Shown here piece after piece: positions 40,239 to 47,912 of a DNA stretch of 64,000 nt. The translations under genes were made by a program, and so were the position numbers. The DNA is from Kribbella monticola (GTDB lineage Bacteria; Actinomycetota; Actinomycetes; Propionibacteriales; Kribbellaceae): positions 372,001 to 436,000 of the forward strand of contig NZ_QFXK01000030.1 of assembly GCF_003261635.1 (NCBI RefSeq). The letters run 5' to 3'. Within the stretch, counting starts at the first letter, position 1. The number at the start of each line of letters is the position of its first letter. The notes below the pieces were generated by a model. The model made no database searches and was not told the origin of the DNA. It worked only from the letters and a program-made list of their open reading frames with translations.

Positions 40239-42904
40239 GCGACGGCGACCTGCTCGAGCGACTCGACCGCGCCATGAGTACGCCGTACGGGAAAGCGCGT
40301 TCGGCCCTGCTGGAGGACGTCGTACGCCGGGCGGACGCGTCCGCCGACGAAGAGCTGGCCTTCTTCGCGCGGCTGACGCTCGTCACGGCGTACGTGATGG
40401 GCGGGGAGCCGCGGAAGTTGCTCGTGCCGTTCGCTCGTTGTGTGGCGGACTGGGATGCGGATCCGGCGAAGTTTCAGCGGCACGAGCACACGTTCCTGTG
40501 GTGCTTCAAGTACACGCCGAACACGCTGGCGAAGTTCCCCGAAGTCTCGCTCGACCAGACCTACGCAGTACTGGACGACATGGAACGAAGGTGGCGAGCC
40601 GGCGGGCACAGCATGCAGGTCGTCCACCACTACCGGTGGCTCGTCGCGAACCACATCGGTGACGAGGCCGCTGCGGCCGAAGAGTTCCGGCTCTGGTCGA
40701 CCACGCCGCGCGATGACCTGTCCGACTGCGTCGGGTGCGACCCGACCGGCAAGGCGCGGCACCTGATCGAGATCGGGCAGCCGGCCGACGCGCTGGCGCT
40801 CGCAGTCGGCGTACTGGACGGCCAACTGACCTGCAACGAGCAGCCGCAGCAACTGCTGACGACACTGCTTCCCGCTTATGTTGCCGAGGGCATGCATTCC
40901 GAGGCGGTCGACGCGCATCGGCGGGCTTATCGGACGCTGCGTAACAACCCAGGCGAGCTGGAGACGTACGCCGAACACGTGCTCTTCTGCGCCCGCACCG
41001 GCAACGAGACGCGCGCTGTGGAACTGGTGGAACGTCACCTGACCGATCTCGCGGAACCACCCAGCCCGTACGCCGAAATGCGTTTCGCTGCCGCGGCCGC
41101 GCTCGCGTTGAGCCGGGTCGACCTGATGATCCGGCGTCCGCAGGAGCCCGACATCGCCTCGGCGGAACTGTCCGCCCAGTTGGCTGAGCGGGCGCTGGAG
41201 TTGGCGGCGCAGTTCGACGTACGGAACGGGACCAGCCATCAGAGCGACCAGATCTGCTCTGTTCTCGGGGCCGAGCCGTGGCTGGAATACCTGCCCTTGT
41301 CGGAGACCGCTCGGCGGGCTTATGCACGCAGCCAGGCGTCGTCGGCCTCGGCATCGGCTGTGGCTTCGGTGGAAGATGTTGCTGTGGGCCCCGATCCGTC
41401 GGGAAGCGGTTGGCTTGATCGGGCCGAGGAAGAGTGGCAGAACGATCGTCGTGAGCAGGCGATCGCGGCCTGGCAGGCTTTCGAGCGCGAGGTGCCCGAG
41501 AGCGAGCGGACCAAGCTCGACCAGGCGCGCCTGCTCGACGGTCGCGGCCTGGCGTCGCTTGGCCAAGACGACGAGGCACTGAACGCCTGGCGCGAGGCGC
41601 TCGCGCTGTACTCCGAGCTCGGCGAGGAGGTTCGGCTCCTGCGCGACCGCGGCCGGATCGCCAGGGTTCTGGGCGAAGCCGGCCGGATCGAAGAAGCGCT
41701 GGTAACCGGTGAGGAACCACTGCGCCGGCTGATCGCCAATGACGAACCTCGACGCCAGGGCGGCTGGCGGTACTCGCTCGCGACGCTGCTTGCCCAAGCC
41801 GGTCGGGTCGAGGAATCCCTGCAGGAGTTGGCGATTCTCCGTTCCGGGCCCGGCACCGAGGACGATCTGCGCGCGGCCGCGGGGATCCTTCAGTGCAATC
41901 TCTTGATCCAACGCGAACAATTCGACGAGGCCGAGGACGCCGCAACTGCCGGACTCGCCAGCAGGCATGAGTTGCCGAGGTCGTTTGCGTATCGGCAGCG
42001 CGGCTGGATCCGGATCGCCTTGGACCGGCCGGACGAGGCCGTCGCCGATCTGGAGGAAGCGATCGCCCTGGCGACGGGCGCCACCGACGCCGACGTACAC
42101 ATCGCGATCTGTCGCCTGGAACTCGCCCGCGCTTACCTGCTCACCGGTCGCGCCCTCGAAGCGGCCGAGACCGGCGAAGAGGCACTGCCCGTACTGCGGG
42201 ATCCGTCGCTCGCGAGTCTCCAAGCCGACGTACGCGGCGTACTCGTCGATGCGTATCGAGCTCTGGGTGAGCTGGACTCCGCGCTGGCACAGGTTCGCCT
42301 GCTGCTCACCGAGGCAACGGCCGACGCCCACCCGCAATGGCTCGGCAACCTCCGTCAGGACGAGGGCCTGCTGCTCGAACGCATGGACCGCGACAAGGAA
42401 GCCGTCGACACCTTCCTCGCCGCCGCCGAGCACTTCGAGGCGGCCGAGCTGCCACTCGCTTACGTCCAAGCTGTTCGGCTGGCTGCGCAGTCGGCCCGGT
42501 ACGCCGGTGAGTTCGACATGGTGGACCAACTGCTCGACCGCGCGCGGCCGGTACTCGATTCGCTCCCTTCTGCCGAGCAGCCCGTGCTCTTCCAGCAGGC
42601 AGGGATCCATTGGGACCTGGCGATGCTCAAGATGCAACAGGGCTCGGTGGGTGAGGCAGTCGAGCAGGCGCGCCACGCAGCGGAGTACTACGAACGCGGC
42701 GGCTTCGAGGGCCAGTTGCTCAACGCCCGCCTCCTGATCGCCGAACACAGCACCACCGACGCCACCATGCTCCAGGAAATCTTCACCACCCTCCCCACCG
42801 GCGACGAATCCTGGCACCGCACCGGCTGGCTCCTGGCCGACCGCCTCCGCACCCTCGGCCAAACAACCGAAGCCGAAGCCCTGGAGAAACAACTACAGGC
42901 TTGA
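40235..42904 (+). CDS. large tetratricopeptide repeat protein coupled to HSP90
   Basis: 889 residues, no signal peptide or TM segment. It is almost wholly helical with many degenerate TPR units (for example AEEEWQNDRREQAIAAWQAF, AGRIEEALVTGEEPLRRL, LDRPDEAVADLEEAIAL, ARAYLLTGRALEAAETGEEAL). The N-terminal half has a more divergent helical array with a CVGCDPTGKA element. TPR domains are the classic docking module for HSP90 in eukaryotes; the ATGA overlap with the HSP90 gene makes a bacterial equivalent plausible. Confidence 0.9.
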   Translation: MSDGDLLERLDRAMSTPYGKARSALLEDVVRRADASADEELAFFARLTLVTAYVMGGEPRKLLVPFARCVADWDADPAKFQRHEHTFLWCFKYTPNTLAKFPEVSLDQTYAVLDDMERRWRAGGHSMQVVHHYRWLVANHIGDEAAAAEEFRLWSTTPRDDLSDCVGCDPTGKARHLIEIGQPADALALAVGVLDGQLTCNEQPQQLLTTLLPAYVAEGMHSEAVDAHRRAYRTLRNNPGELETYAEHVLFCARTGNETRAVELVERHLTDLAEPPSPYAEMRFAAAAALALSRVDLMIRRPQEPDIASAELSAQLAERALELAAQFDVRNGTSHQSDQICSVLGAEPWLEYLPLSETARRAYARSQASSASASAVASVEDVAVGPDPSGSGWLDRAEEEWQNDRREQAIAAWQAFEREVPESERTKLDQARLLDGRGLASLGQDDEALNAWREALALYSELGEEVRLLRDRGRIARVLGEAGRIEEALVTGEEPLRRLIANDEPRRQGGWRYSLATLLAQAGRVEESLQELAILRSGPGTEDDLRAAAGILQCNLLIQREQFDEAEDAATAGLASRHELPRSFAYRQRGWIRIALDRPDEAVADLEEAIALATGATDADVHIAICRLELARAYLLTGRALEAAETGEEALPVLRDPSLASLQADVRGVLVDAYRALGELDSALAQVRLLLTEATADAHPQWLGNLRQDEGLLLERMDRDKEAVDTFLAAAEHFEAAELPLAYVQAVRLAAQSARYAGEFDMVDQLLDRARPVLDSLPSAEQPVLFQQAGIHWDLAMLKMQQGSVGEAVEQARHAAEYYERGGFEGQLLNARLLIAEHSTTDATMLQEIFTTLPTGDESWHRTGWLLADRLRTLGQTTEAEALEKQLQA

Positions 42905-42930
42905 GAAGCCACCCCCGTTGCGGCTAAGGC

Positions 42931-43053
42931 AGCCCACCCAGTCGCCGGCTCCTACGTCGCCCGACTCCTCCCACCCTGAACGCCGGCTCCTTCGTCGCGG
43001 CTGGAATAGCCCACCCAGTCGCCGGCTCCTACGTCGCCCGACTCCTCCCACCC
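42931..43053. repeat. intergenic direct repeat (dispersed repeat family, copy 1)
   Basis: Two exact 46-base copies lie at 42931-42976 and 43008-43053, with a shorter degenerate copy between them (CGCCGGCTCCTTCGTCGC). The core on the - strand is GCGACGTAGGAGCC. The same core is abundant at 45.5-46.3 kb. The 336-base gap between two convergent genes holds nothing else I can see. Confidence 0.9.
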
Positions 43054-43240
43054 CGATCCTCGGCTCCTCCGTCGCCGACTTCGACGCGCTCGGCCCAAAT
43101 CGTGCCTCTCCCGGTCCGGCCGATGACCGCTCGCGGTGGACGCGATGGACTCGCGTCACCGCCGGCGTCCTGATCAGCCGGCCGGACCATCACCAGATCG
43201 TGTGCCGGCTGTCTGTTCTCGCATCCGGCACCGCACGAAG

Positions 43241-44011
43241 TCAGCGGACCGCGGTCAGGAGGTAGGTCGCCGGAATACAACCATTGCCCTCGCCGAGACC
43301 GGGGTACATATCCGCTTCGGCAAACTCCTGCAACGACCGGACCGTCATGCCTGCCGCCAGCACCGCGCTGACGACGCTGCCGATGCTCCAGACAAAGCTC
43401 CTGTGAGGAAGATCCGGAACTCCAAGCGTCCTGGTGATCTCCGGTGCCTTCAACGGGTCGGCATAGCCGTCGCGATCCGAATTGAAGTAGTCGGCACTGA
43501 CGCTCAGATGACCATCGCCCGCAACAGTGAGGACCTCCCACAGGGGATGATGCTCACTGATCACCAGCGAGCCGCCGGGATTGATCCGTTGAGCTACCAG
43601 CCGCACCCAAGCGTCGATGTCGGGTGCCCAGCACAAACCACCCCAGGAGATGAAGACCAGGTCGAAGCCAGTGAGGTGCTGGTCCAGATTCATCATGTCC
43701 TGCTCTTGAAAGTCCACGACCAGGCCCAGAGCTTCGGCCTTCGCCCTCCCTGTAGCCAGGTGGCTCGGCGCAAGGTCGACGGCGGTGACATCTGCCCCCA
43801 TCTGAGCGAACGTCAGCGCCTCGTCCCCAACCGAGCAGGCCAATTGCAGAACCCGGCGCCCTCCAACATGCCCGACCGCTGCCCGCTCGTGCTCGTTCAG
43901 CACGCTGCCGGACCGGACGGACTCGACCGGCTCTCCTTTGCGGTGCGGAGCCAGTGCCTCCCAGTACCTCCGGTTATCGAGCACAACGCGCGACGCGGTC
44001 CGCTCCGACAT
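43241..44011 (-). CDS. class I SAM-dependent methyltransferase
   Basis: 256 residues from the ATG at 44011. It has motif I VLQLACSVGDEALTFAQMG, motif II VTAVDLAPSHLATGR, a VDFQEQDMMNL element and LVFISWGGLCW at motif IV. The motif I glycine pattern is CSVGD rather than GxGxG, as in a known actinobacterial subgroup. The substrate is unknown. It is divergent from the ECF sigma gene; the gap holds both promoters. Confidence 0.88.
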   Translation of the reverse strand: MSERTASRVVLDNRRYWEALAPHRKGEPVESVRSGSVLNEHERAAVGHVGGRRVLQLACSVGDEALTFAQMGADVTAVDLAPSHLATGRAKAEALGLVVDFQEQDMMNLDQHLTGFDLVFISWGGLCWAPDIDAWVRLVAQRINPGGSLVISEHHPLWEVLTVAGDGHLSVSADYFNSDRDGYADPLKAPEITRTLGVPDLPHRSFVWSIGSVVSAVLAAGMTVRSLQEFAEADMYPGLGEGNGCIPATYLLTAVR

Positions 44012-44120
44012 GGCCAAGACAATACGACCAGCTCCGCCGGCGGCGCATCGCGATTTCCCGATCGCGGCCTCGTTTCCGGGTGGGCGACACACTTGGTGGT
44101 GTGGTGGACAGGTTCGGGGT

Positions 44121-44681
44121 ATGACCAACAGTTCACGCGCTCCGGATCGGGAGGCTCGGTTCAGTGCGCTCTATCGGGCGACCTATGCCGACCTGGTTCG
44201 ATTTGCTCAGCGGCGGGTCGATCACAGTCACGCGGAGGACGTCGTCGCCGAGGCGTTCCTGGTCGCGTGGCGGCGGTTGGATGATTTGCCCAAGCAGGCC
44301 GACGACGCTCGCGCCTGGCTCTTCGGGGTTGCTCGGCACACGATCATGAACAGCCGACGCGGATCCGACCGGCGCCGAGCGCTCGCAGTACGGCTGGCTA
44401 CTTCCGCCTCGACCGCAACTGATGGTGCTGCCGATCTCGTCGCTCAGCAAGTCGATCTCGCGGCCGCGTGGAACCTGCTGTCGGAAGTCCACCAGGAGGC
44501 GCTCGCCCTCGCAGTACTGGATGAGCTGACCGCACCTCAAGCCGCAGTGGTCCTCGGGATTTCGCCCGTCGCGTTCCGCCTGCGCCTCAGCCGCGCCCGA
44601 CGAGCACTACGCGCGCACCTCGACCACCGCCCCGAACCCGCGCTCGCCCCCGCGAGCGTGACCGAAAGGCAGTCCTCATGA
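44121..44681 (+). CDS. ECF-type RNA polymerase sigma factor
   Basis: 186 residues. Region 2: FSALYRATYADLVRFAQRRV, with AEDVVAEAFLVAWRRLDDLP. Region 4: LSEVHQEALALAVLDELTAPQAAVVLGISPVAFRLRLSRARRAL, with a normal helix-turn-helix. The next gene, overlapping by ATGA, encodes its likely membrane partner. The stimulus is unknown. Confidence 0.92.
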   Translation: MTNSSRAPDREARFSALYRATYADLVRFAQRRVDHSHAEDVVAEAFLVAWRRLDDLPKQADDARAWLFGVARHTIMNSRRGSDRRRALAVRLATSASTATDGAADLVAQQVDLAAAWNLLSEVHQEALALAVLDELTAPQAAVVLGISPVAFRLRLSRARRALRAHLDHRPEPALAPASVTERQSS

Positions 44682-45457
44682 ATCTCACAGACGATTTCCC
44701 CGTACTACGAACCCTCGACCCCGCCGACCGCGAGATCGACCCGAACAGCCCCCGCGCCCGCGCAGATCTCGAGCGCATCCTCGCGACCGACCCAGCGCTG
44801 CCTGCTCTGAGGCCCCGGCGGAGCCGACGACTCGCCGTCTCTGTCGCCCTGGGCGCGGCAGCCGCCGCCACCGTCGCCGCGCTGGTACTCCCCTCCGCGC
44901 TCGGCGGCGACAAAGCCTTCGCGAGCTGGACAAGTTCGCCCTCAGGTATGTCGGCATCGAAGCGCGCCGACGCGGCGAACTCCTGCCGCAGCCACCAGAA
45001 GTCGGGAAGTCACGAGTACGCCGACCAGCTGAAGTCCGCCGGCACCGCGATCTCCGAGCGACGCGGCGCCTGGACCTTGGTGATCCTCGCGGGCCGCGAC
45101 GGCTTCTCGGCCCTCTGCATCACCGACGATTCGAAGCACCTCTTCCGCTCGTACTTCGGTGCCATCGGCTCGACACCTCCCGCCAACCGACCGAGCAACC
45201 GCGGCCTCGCGCCCCTCGTCCTCGGTACGGGCTCGATCGACGGAAACGAACTCTCGGTCGCTGCCGGTGCCGCCGGCTCAGACGTCACCGCGGTCACCTA
45301 CACCAGCCCCACCCGCGGAAAAGTCAACGCCACCGTCTCCGGCGGCCAGTTCGCCCTCTGGCTCCCCGGCAACGACCTGACCGGCGGCGCGAAGGGCACC
45401 TCCGTCCAGGTCACCTACCGAGACGGCACCACAGCCACCGTCACACTCCACCTCTGA
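44678..45457 (+). CDS. single-TM membrane protein coupled to the ECF sigma gene (probable anti-sigma or signal protein)
   Basis: 259 residues. A short cytoplasmic N-terminus with an acidic stretch, one TM helix (about 51-72) and an extracytoplasmic domain rich in Ser/Gly with two cysteines (NSCRSHQ and ALCITDD). The position after an ECF gene (ATGA overlap) and the topology fit an anti-sigma factor or a sigma-controlled envelope protein; I see no zinc-binding HxxxCxxC motif. Confidence 0.75.
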   Translation: MNLTDDFPVLRTLDPADREIDPNSPRARADLERILATDPALPALRPRRSRRLAVSVALGAAAAATVAALVLPSALGGDKAFASWTSSPSGMSASKRADAANSCRSHQKSGSHEYADQLKSAGTAISERRGAWTLVILAGRDGFSALCITDDSKHLFRSYFGAIGSTPPANRPSNRGLAPLVLGTGSIDGNELSVAAGAAGSDVTAVTYTSPTRGKVNATVSGGQFALWLPGNDLTGGAKGTSVQVTYRDGTTATVTLHL

Positions 45458-45880
45458 CTCCTACGGCCCGATGCAGTAACCGGCGCAGAGGTGGAAGGAT
45501 CGAGGAGGACCCACTGCACAGCGTGGCGGAGGCGAGGCAACGCCGCAGCCGGTGCCCAGCGTGGCGGAGGCGAGGCGACACAAGAGCCAGCACCAAGCGG
45601 CCCGCCAACCCACACCAGCCTCGACAACGCCCGGGCACCCACCACCCTTCCAACCGGCATGCAGGACCCGGTGCCCCGGGGCGGTGAGCTGGCAACGCAG
45701 GAACCGGTGCCCGGGGCCGGTGAGCCGGCGATCCAGGAGCCGCTGTCCAGCTGGTGAAGACCAGGCGAGCCGCACCAAGTGTCCAGCTTGGTGAAGGCGA
45801 GGCGTCGCAGGAGTCGATACAACCCGGCGCGTCAACCACCTCAGCCTCGACGAGGCTCGGCACCCACCCGCCGTTTCAAC

Positions 45881-46077
45881 CGGCGACGCAGGAGCCGAGG
45901 GCAACGGGCGCGCTAACCCACACCACCTCGACATCGCCAGCACCCACCGCCGTTCCAACCGGCAACGCAGGAGCCGGTGCCCGGGGCCGGTGAGCGGCGA
46001 CGCAGGAGCCGAGGGCAACGGGCGCGCTAACCCACACCACCTCGACAACGCCAGCACCCACCGCCGTTCCAACCGGC
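45881..46077. repeat. two 83-bp direct repeats in a large intergenic region
   Basis: 45881-45963 and 45995-46077 are identical except for one position (ACATCGCC against ACAACGCC). Each begins CGGCGACGCAGGAGCCGAGG. Further decayed copies lie to the left (from about 45,470). The 863-base region 45458-46320 contains no supportable gene; short ORFs in it are repeats read in different frames. Confidence 0.9.
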
Positions 46078-46096
46078 GACGGAGGAGCCGGTGTTC

Positions 46097-46300
46097 GGGG
46101 TGGGTGGAGGCGGCCGACGTAGGAGGCCGCGACCGGGCGGCCCTCCGTCTCCAGCTGCGACGCAGGAGCCAGCGTCCCGGGGTGGGTGGAGACGGCCGAC
46201 GTAGGAGGCCGCGACCGGGCGGGCGTATTCAGCTGCGACGAAGGAGCCAGCGTCCGGGGTGGGTGGAGACGGGCGACGTAGGAGCTCGCGACGGGTGGGC
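46097..46300. repeat. tandem array of the dispersed repeat family (copy 2)
   Basis: Three imperfect units of about 80 bases start near 46097, 46179 and 46256, each with GGGGTGGGTGGAG, then a GACGTAGGAG core and CGCGAC. They match the reverse complement of the repeats at 42931-43053 over most of their core. Confidence 0.85.
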
Positions 46301-46320
46301 GGGCTTCTACGCCGTACGAC

Positions 46321-47871
46321 CTACTCCCACTCGATCGTGCCCGGCGGCTTGCTGGTGATGTCGACGGTTACCCGGTTGATCTCGTCGACCTCGTTGGTGA
46401 TGCGGGTGGAGATCTTCTCGAGTACTTCGTACGGCAGGCGCGCCCAGTCGGCCGTCATCGCGTCTTCGCTGGTCACCGGCCGGAGTACGACGGGATGACC
46501 GTAGGTCCGACCATCCCCCTGCACACCAACGGACCGAACGTCAGCCAACAGCACCACCGGGAACTGCCAGATATCGCGATCCAGCCCAGCCGCGGTCAAC
46601 TCGGTCCGGGCGATGAGATCGGCCGCCCGCAGAATCTCCAGCCGCTCCTTGGTCACCTCACCGATGATCCGGATCGACAACCCAGGCCCCGGGAACGGGT
46701 GCCGGTAAACCAGCGTCTCGGGTAGCCCCAGCGCGATCCCCAGCTCCCGCACCTCGTCCTTGAACAGCGTCCGCAACGGCTCGATCAGCGAGAACTGGAG
46801 GTCATCAGGCAGCCCACCAACATTGTGATGCGACTTGATGTTCGCTGTACCGGTCCCGCCACCGGACTCCACAACATCCGGGTAGAGCGTCCCCTGCACC
46901 AAGAACTCGATGTGCCGATCAGCGTCCAGCTTCCGCGCGGTCGCCTCAAAGGTCCGGATGAACTCGCGCCCGACGATCTTCCGCTTCTGCTCCGGATCGG
47001 TCACCCCGGCCAGAGCGCCCAGGAACTGATCCTCGGCATCCACGACTTCCAGCCGCGTGCCGGTAGCAGCGACGAAGTCCTTCTCGATCTGGTCCGACTC
47101 ACCCGAGCGCTGCAACCCGTGGTCCACATACACACAAGTCAGCTGGTCGCCGATCGCCTTGCTCACCAGAGCTGCGGCGACGGCCGAATCCACACCACCT
47201 GACAGCGCGCACAGCACCTGCTTGTCGCCGACCTGCTGCCGGATCAGCTCCACCTGCTCCTCGACGACATTGGTGGTCGTCCAGTCGCCGCTGCAACCAG
47301 CGATGTCGTACAGGAAGTGCTCCAGCACCGCCTGCCCAGCCTGCGAGTGCAGCACCTCCGGGTGCCACTGCACACCGGCCAGCTTGCTGTCCAGGTTCTC
47401 GAACGCCGCGACCGGCGCACCTGAAGACGCAGCCAGTACGGAGAATCCGACCGGCGGTGCGTGCACAGCGTCCCCGTGCGACATCCACACGTTCAGATCG
47501 GCGGGGATCCCCGCGAGCAGCGCGCCGGCCTCGCTCACCGTGACCGGGGTGCGCCCGAACTCGCGCAGTCCCGTACGGCGTACGTCGCCGCCCAGCGTCT
47601 GCGCCATCGCCTGGAACCCGTAGCAGATCCCGAACGCCGGCACCCCCGCCTCGAACAGCGCCGAGTCGACCCGCGGCGCACCCTCGGCGTACACCGACTG
47701 CGGCCCGCCGGACAGGATGATCGCCTTCGGACTCCGGGCCAGCATCTCCTCGACCGGCATCGAGTGCGGCACGATCTCGGAGTACACCTTGGCCTCGCGC
47801 ACGCGTCGCGCGATCAACTGCGCGTACTGCGCCCCGAAGTCGACGACCAGAACCAGCTCATGCTCACTCAC
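46321..47871 (-). CDS. guaA: GMP synthase (glutamine-hydrolysing)
   Basis: 516 residues from the GTG at 47871, which matches the family N-terminus (EHELVLVVDFGAQYAQLIARR); an ATG at 47916 overlapping the ABC permease stop would add 15 residues. The class I amidotransferase domain has the nucleophile Cys in GICYGFQAM and the His in GVQWHPE. The ATP pyrophosphatase domain has the PP-loop LSGGVDSAVAAAL and ends KPPGTIEWE. It converts XMP to GMP with glutamine and ATP, and is full length. Confidence 0.97.
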   Translation of the reverse strand: MSEHELVLVVDFGAQYAQLIARRVREAKVYSEIVPHSMPVEEMLARSPKAIILSGGPQSVYAEGAPRVDSALFEAGVPAFGICYGFQAMAQTLGGDVRRTGLREFGRTPVTVSEAGALLAGIPADLNVWMSHGDAVHAPPVGFSVLAASSGAPVAAFENLDSKLAGVQWHPEVLHSQAGQAVLEHFLYDIAGCSGDWTTTNVVEEQVELIRQQVGDKQVLCALSGGVDSAVAAALVSKAIGDQLTCVYVDHGLQRSGESDQIEKDFVAATGTRLEVVDAEDQFLGALAGVTDPEQKRKIVGREFIRTFEATARKLDADRHIEFLVQGTLYPDVVESGGGTGTANIKSHHNVGGLPDDLQFSLIEPLRTLFKDEVRELGIALGLPETLVYRHPFPGPGLSIRIIGEVTKERLEILRAADLIARTELTAAGLDRDIWQFPVVLLADVRSVGVQGDGRTYGHPVVLRPVTSEDAMTADWARLPYEVLEKISTRITNEVDEINRVTVDITSKPPGTIEWE

Positions 47872-47912
47872 CCGCAAAGCGTATCGGTGCAGGTCAGCAA
47901 GGCTGTAATCGC

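Noticed and set aside
40205..42892. 895-codon open frame antisense to the TPR gene
   Set aside because: Shadow of the TPR frame in G+C-rich DNA; no ribosome site or family features.
45881..46300. Repeat array as a possible CRISPR
   Set aside because: Unit lengths of about 80-114 bases, no uniform 25-40-base repeats with unique spacers, and no cas genes.
45491..46358. Several overlapping ORFs of 60-200 codons in the repeat-rich intergenic region
   Set aside because: They are readings of the same G+C-rich repeats in different frames and share no domain or ribosome site.
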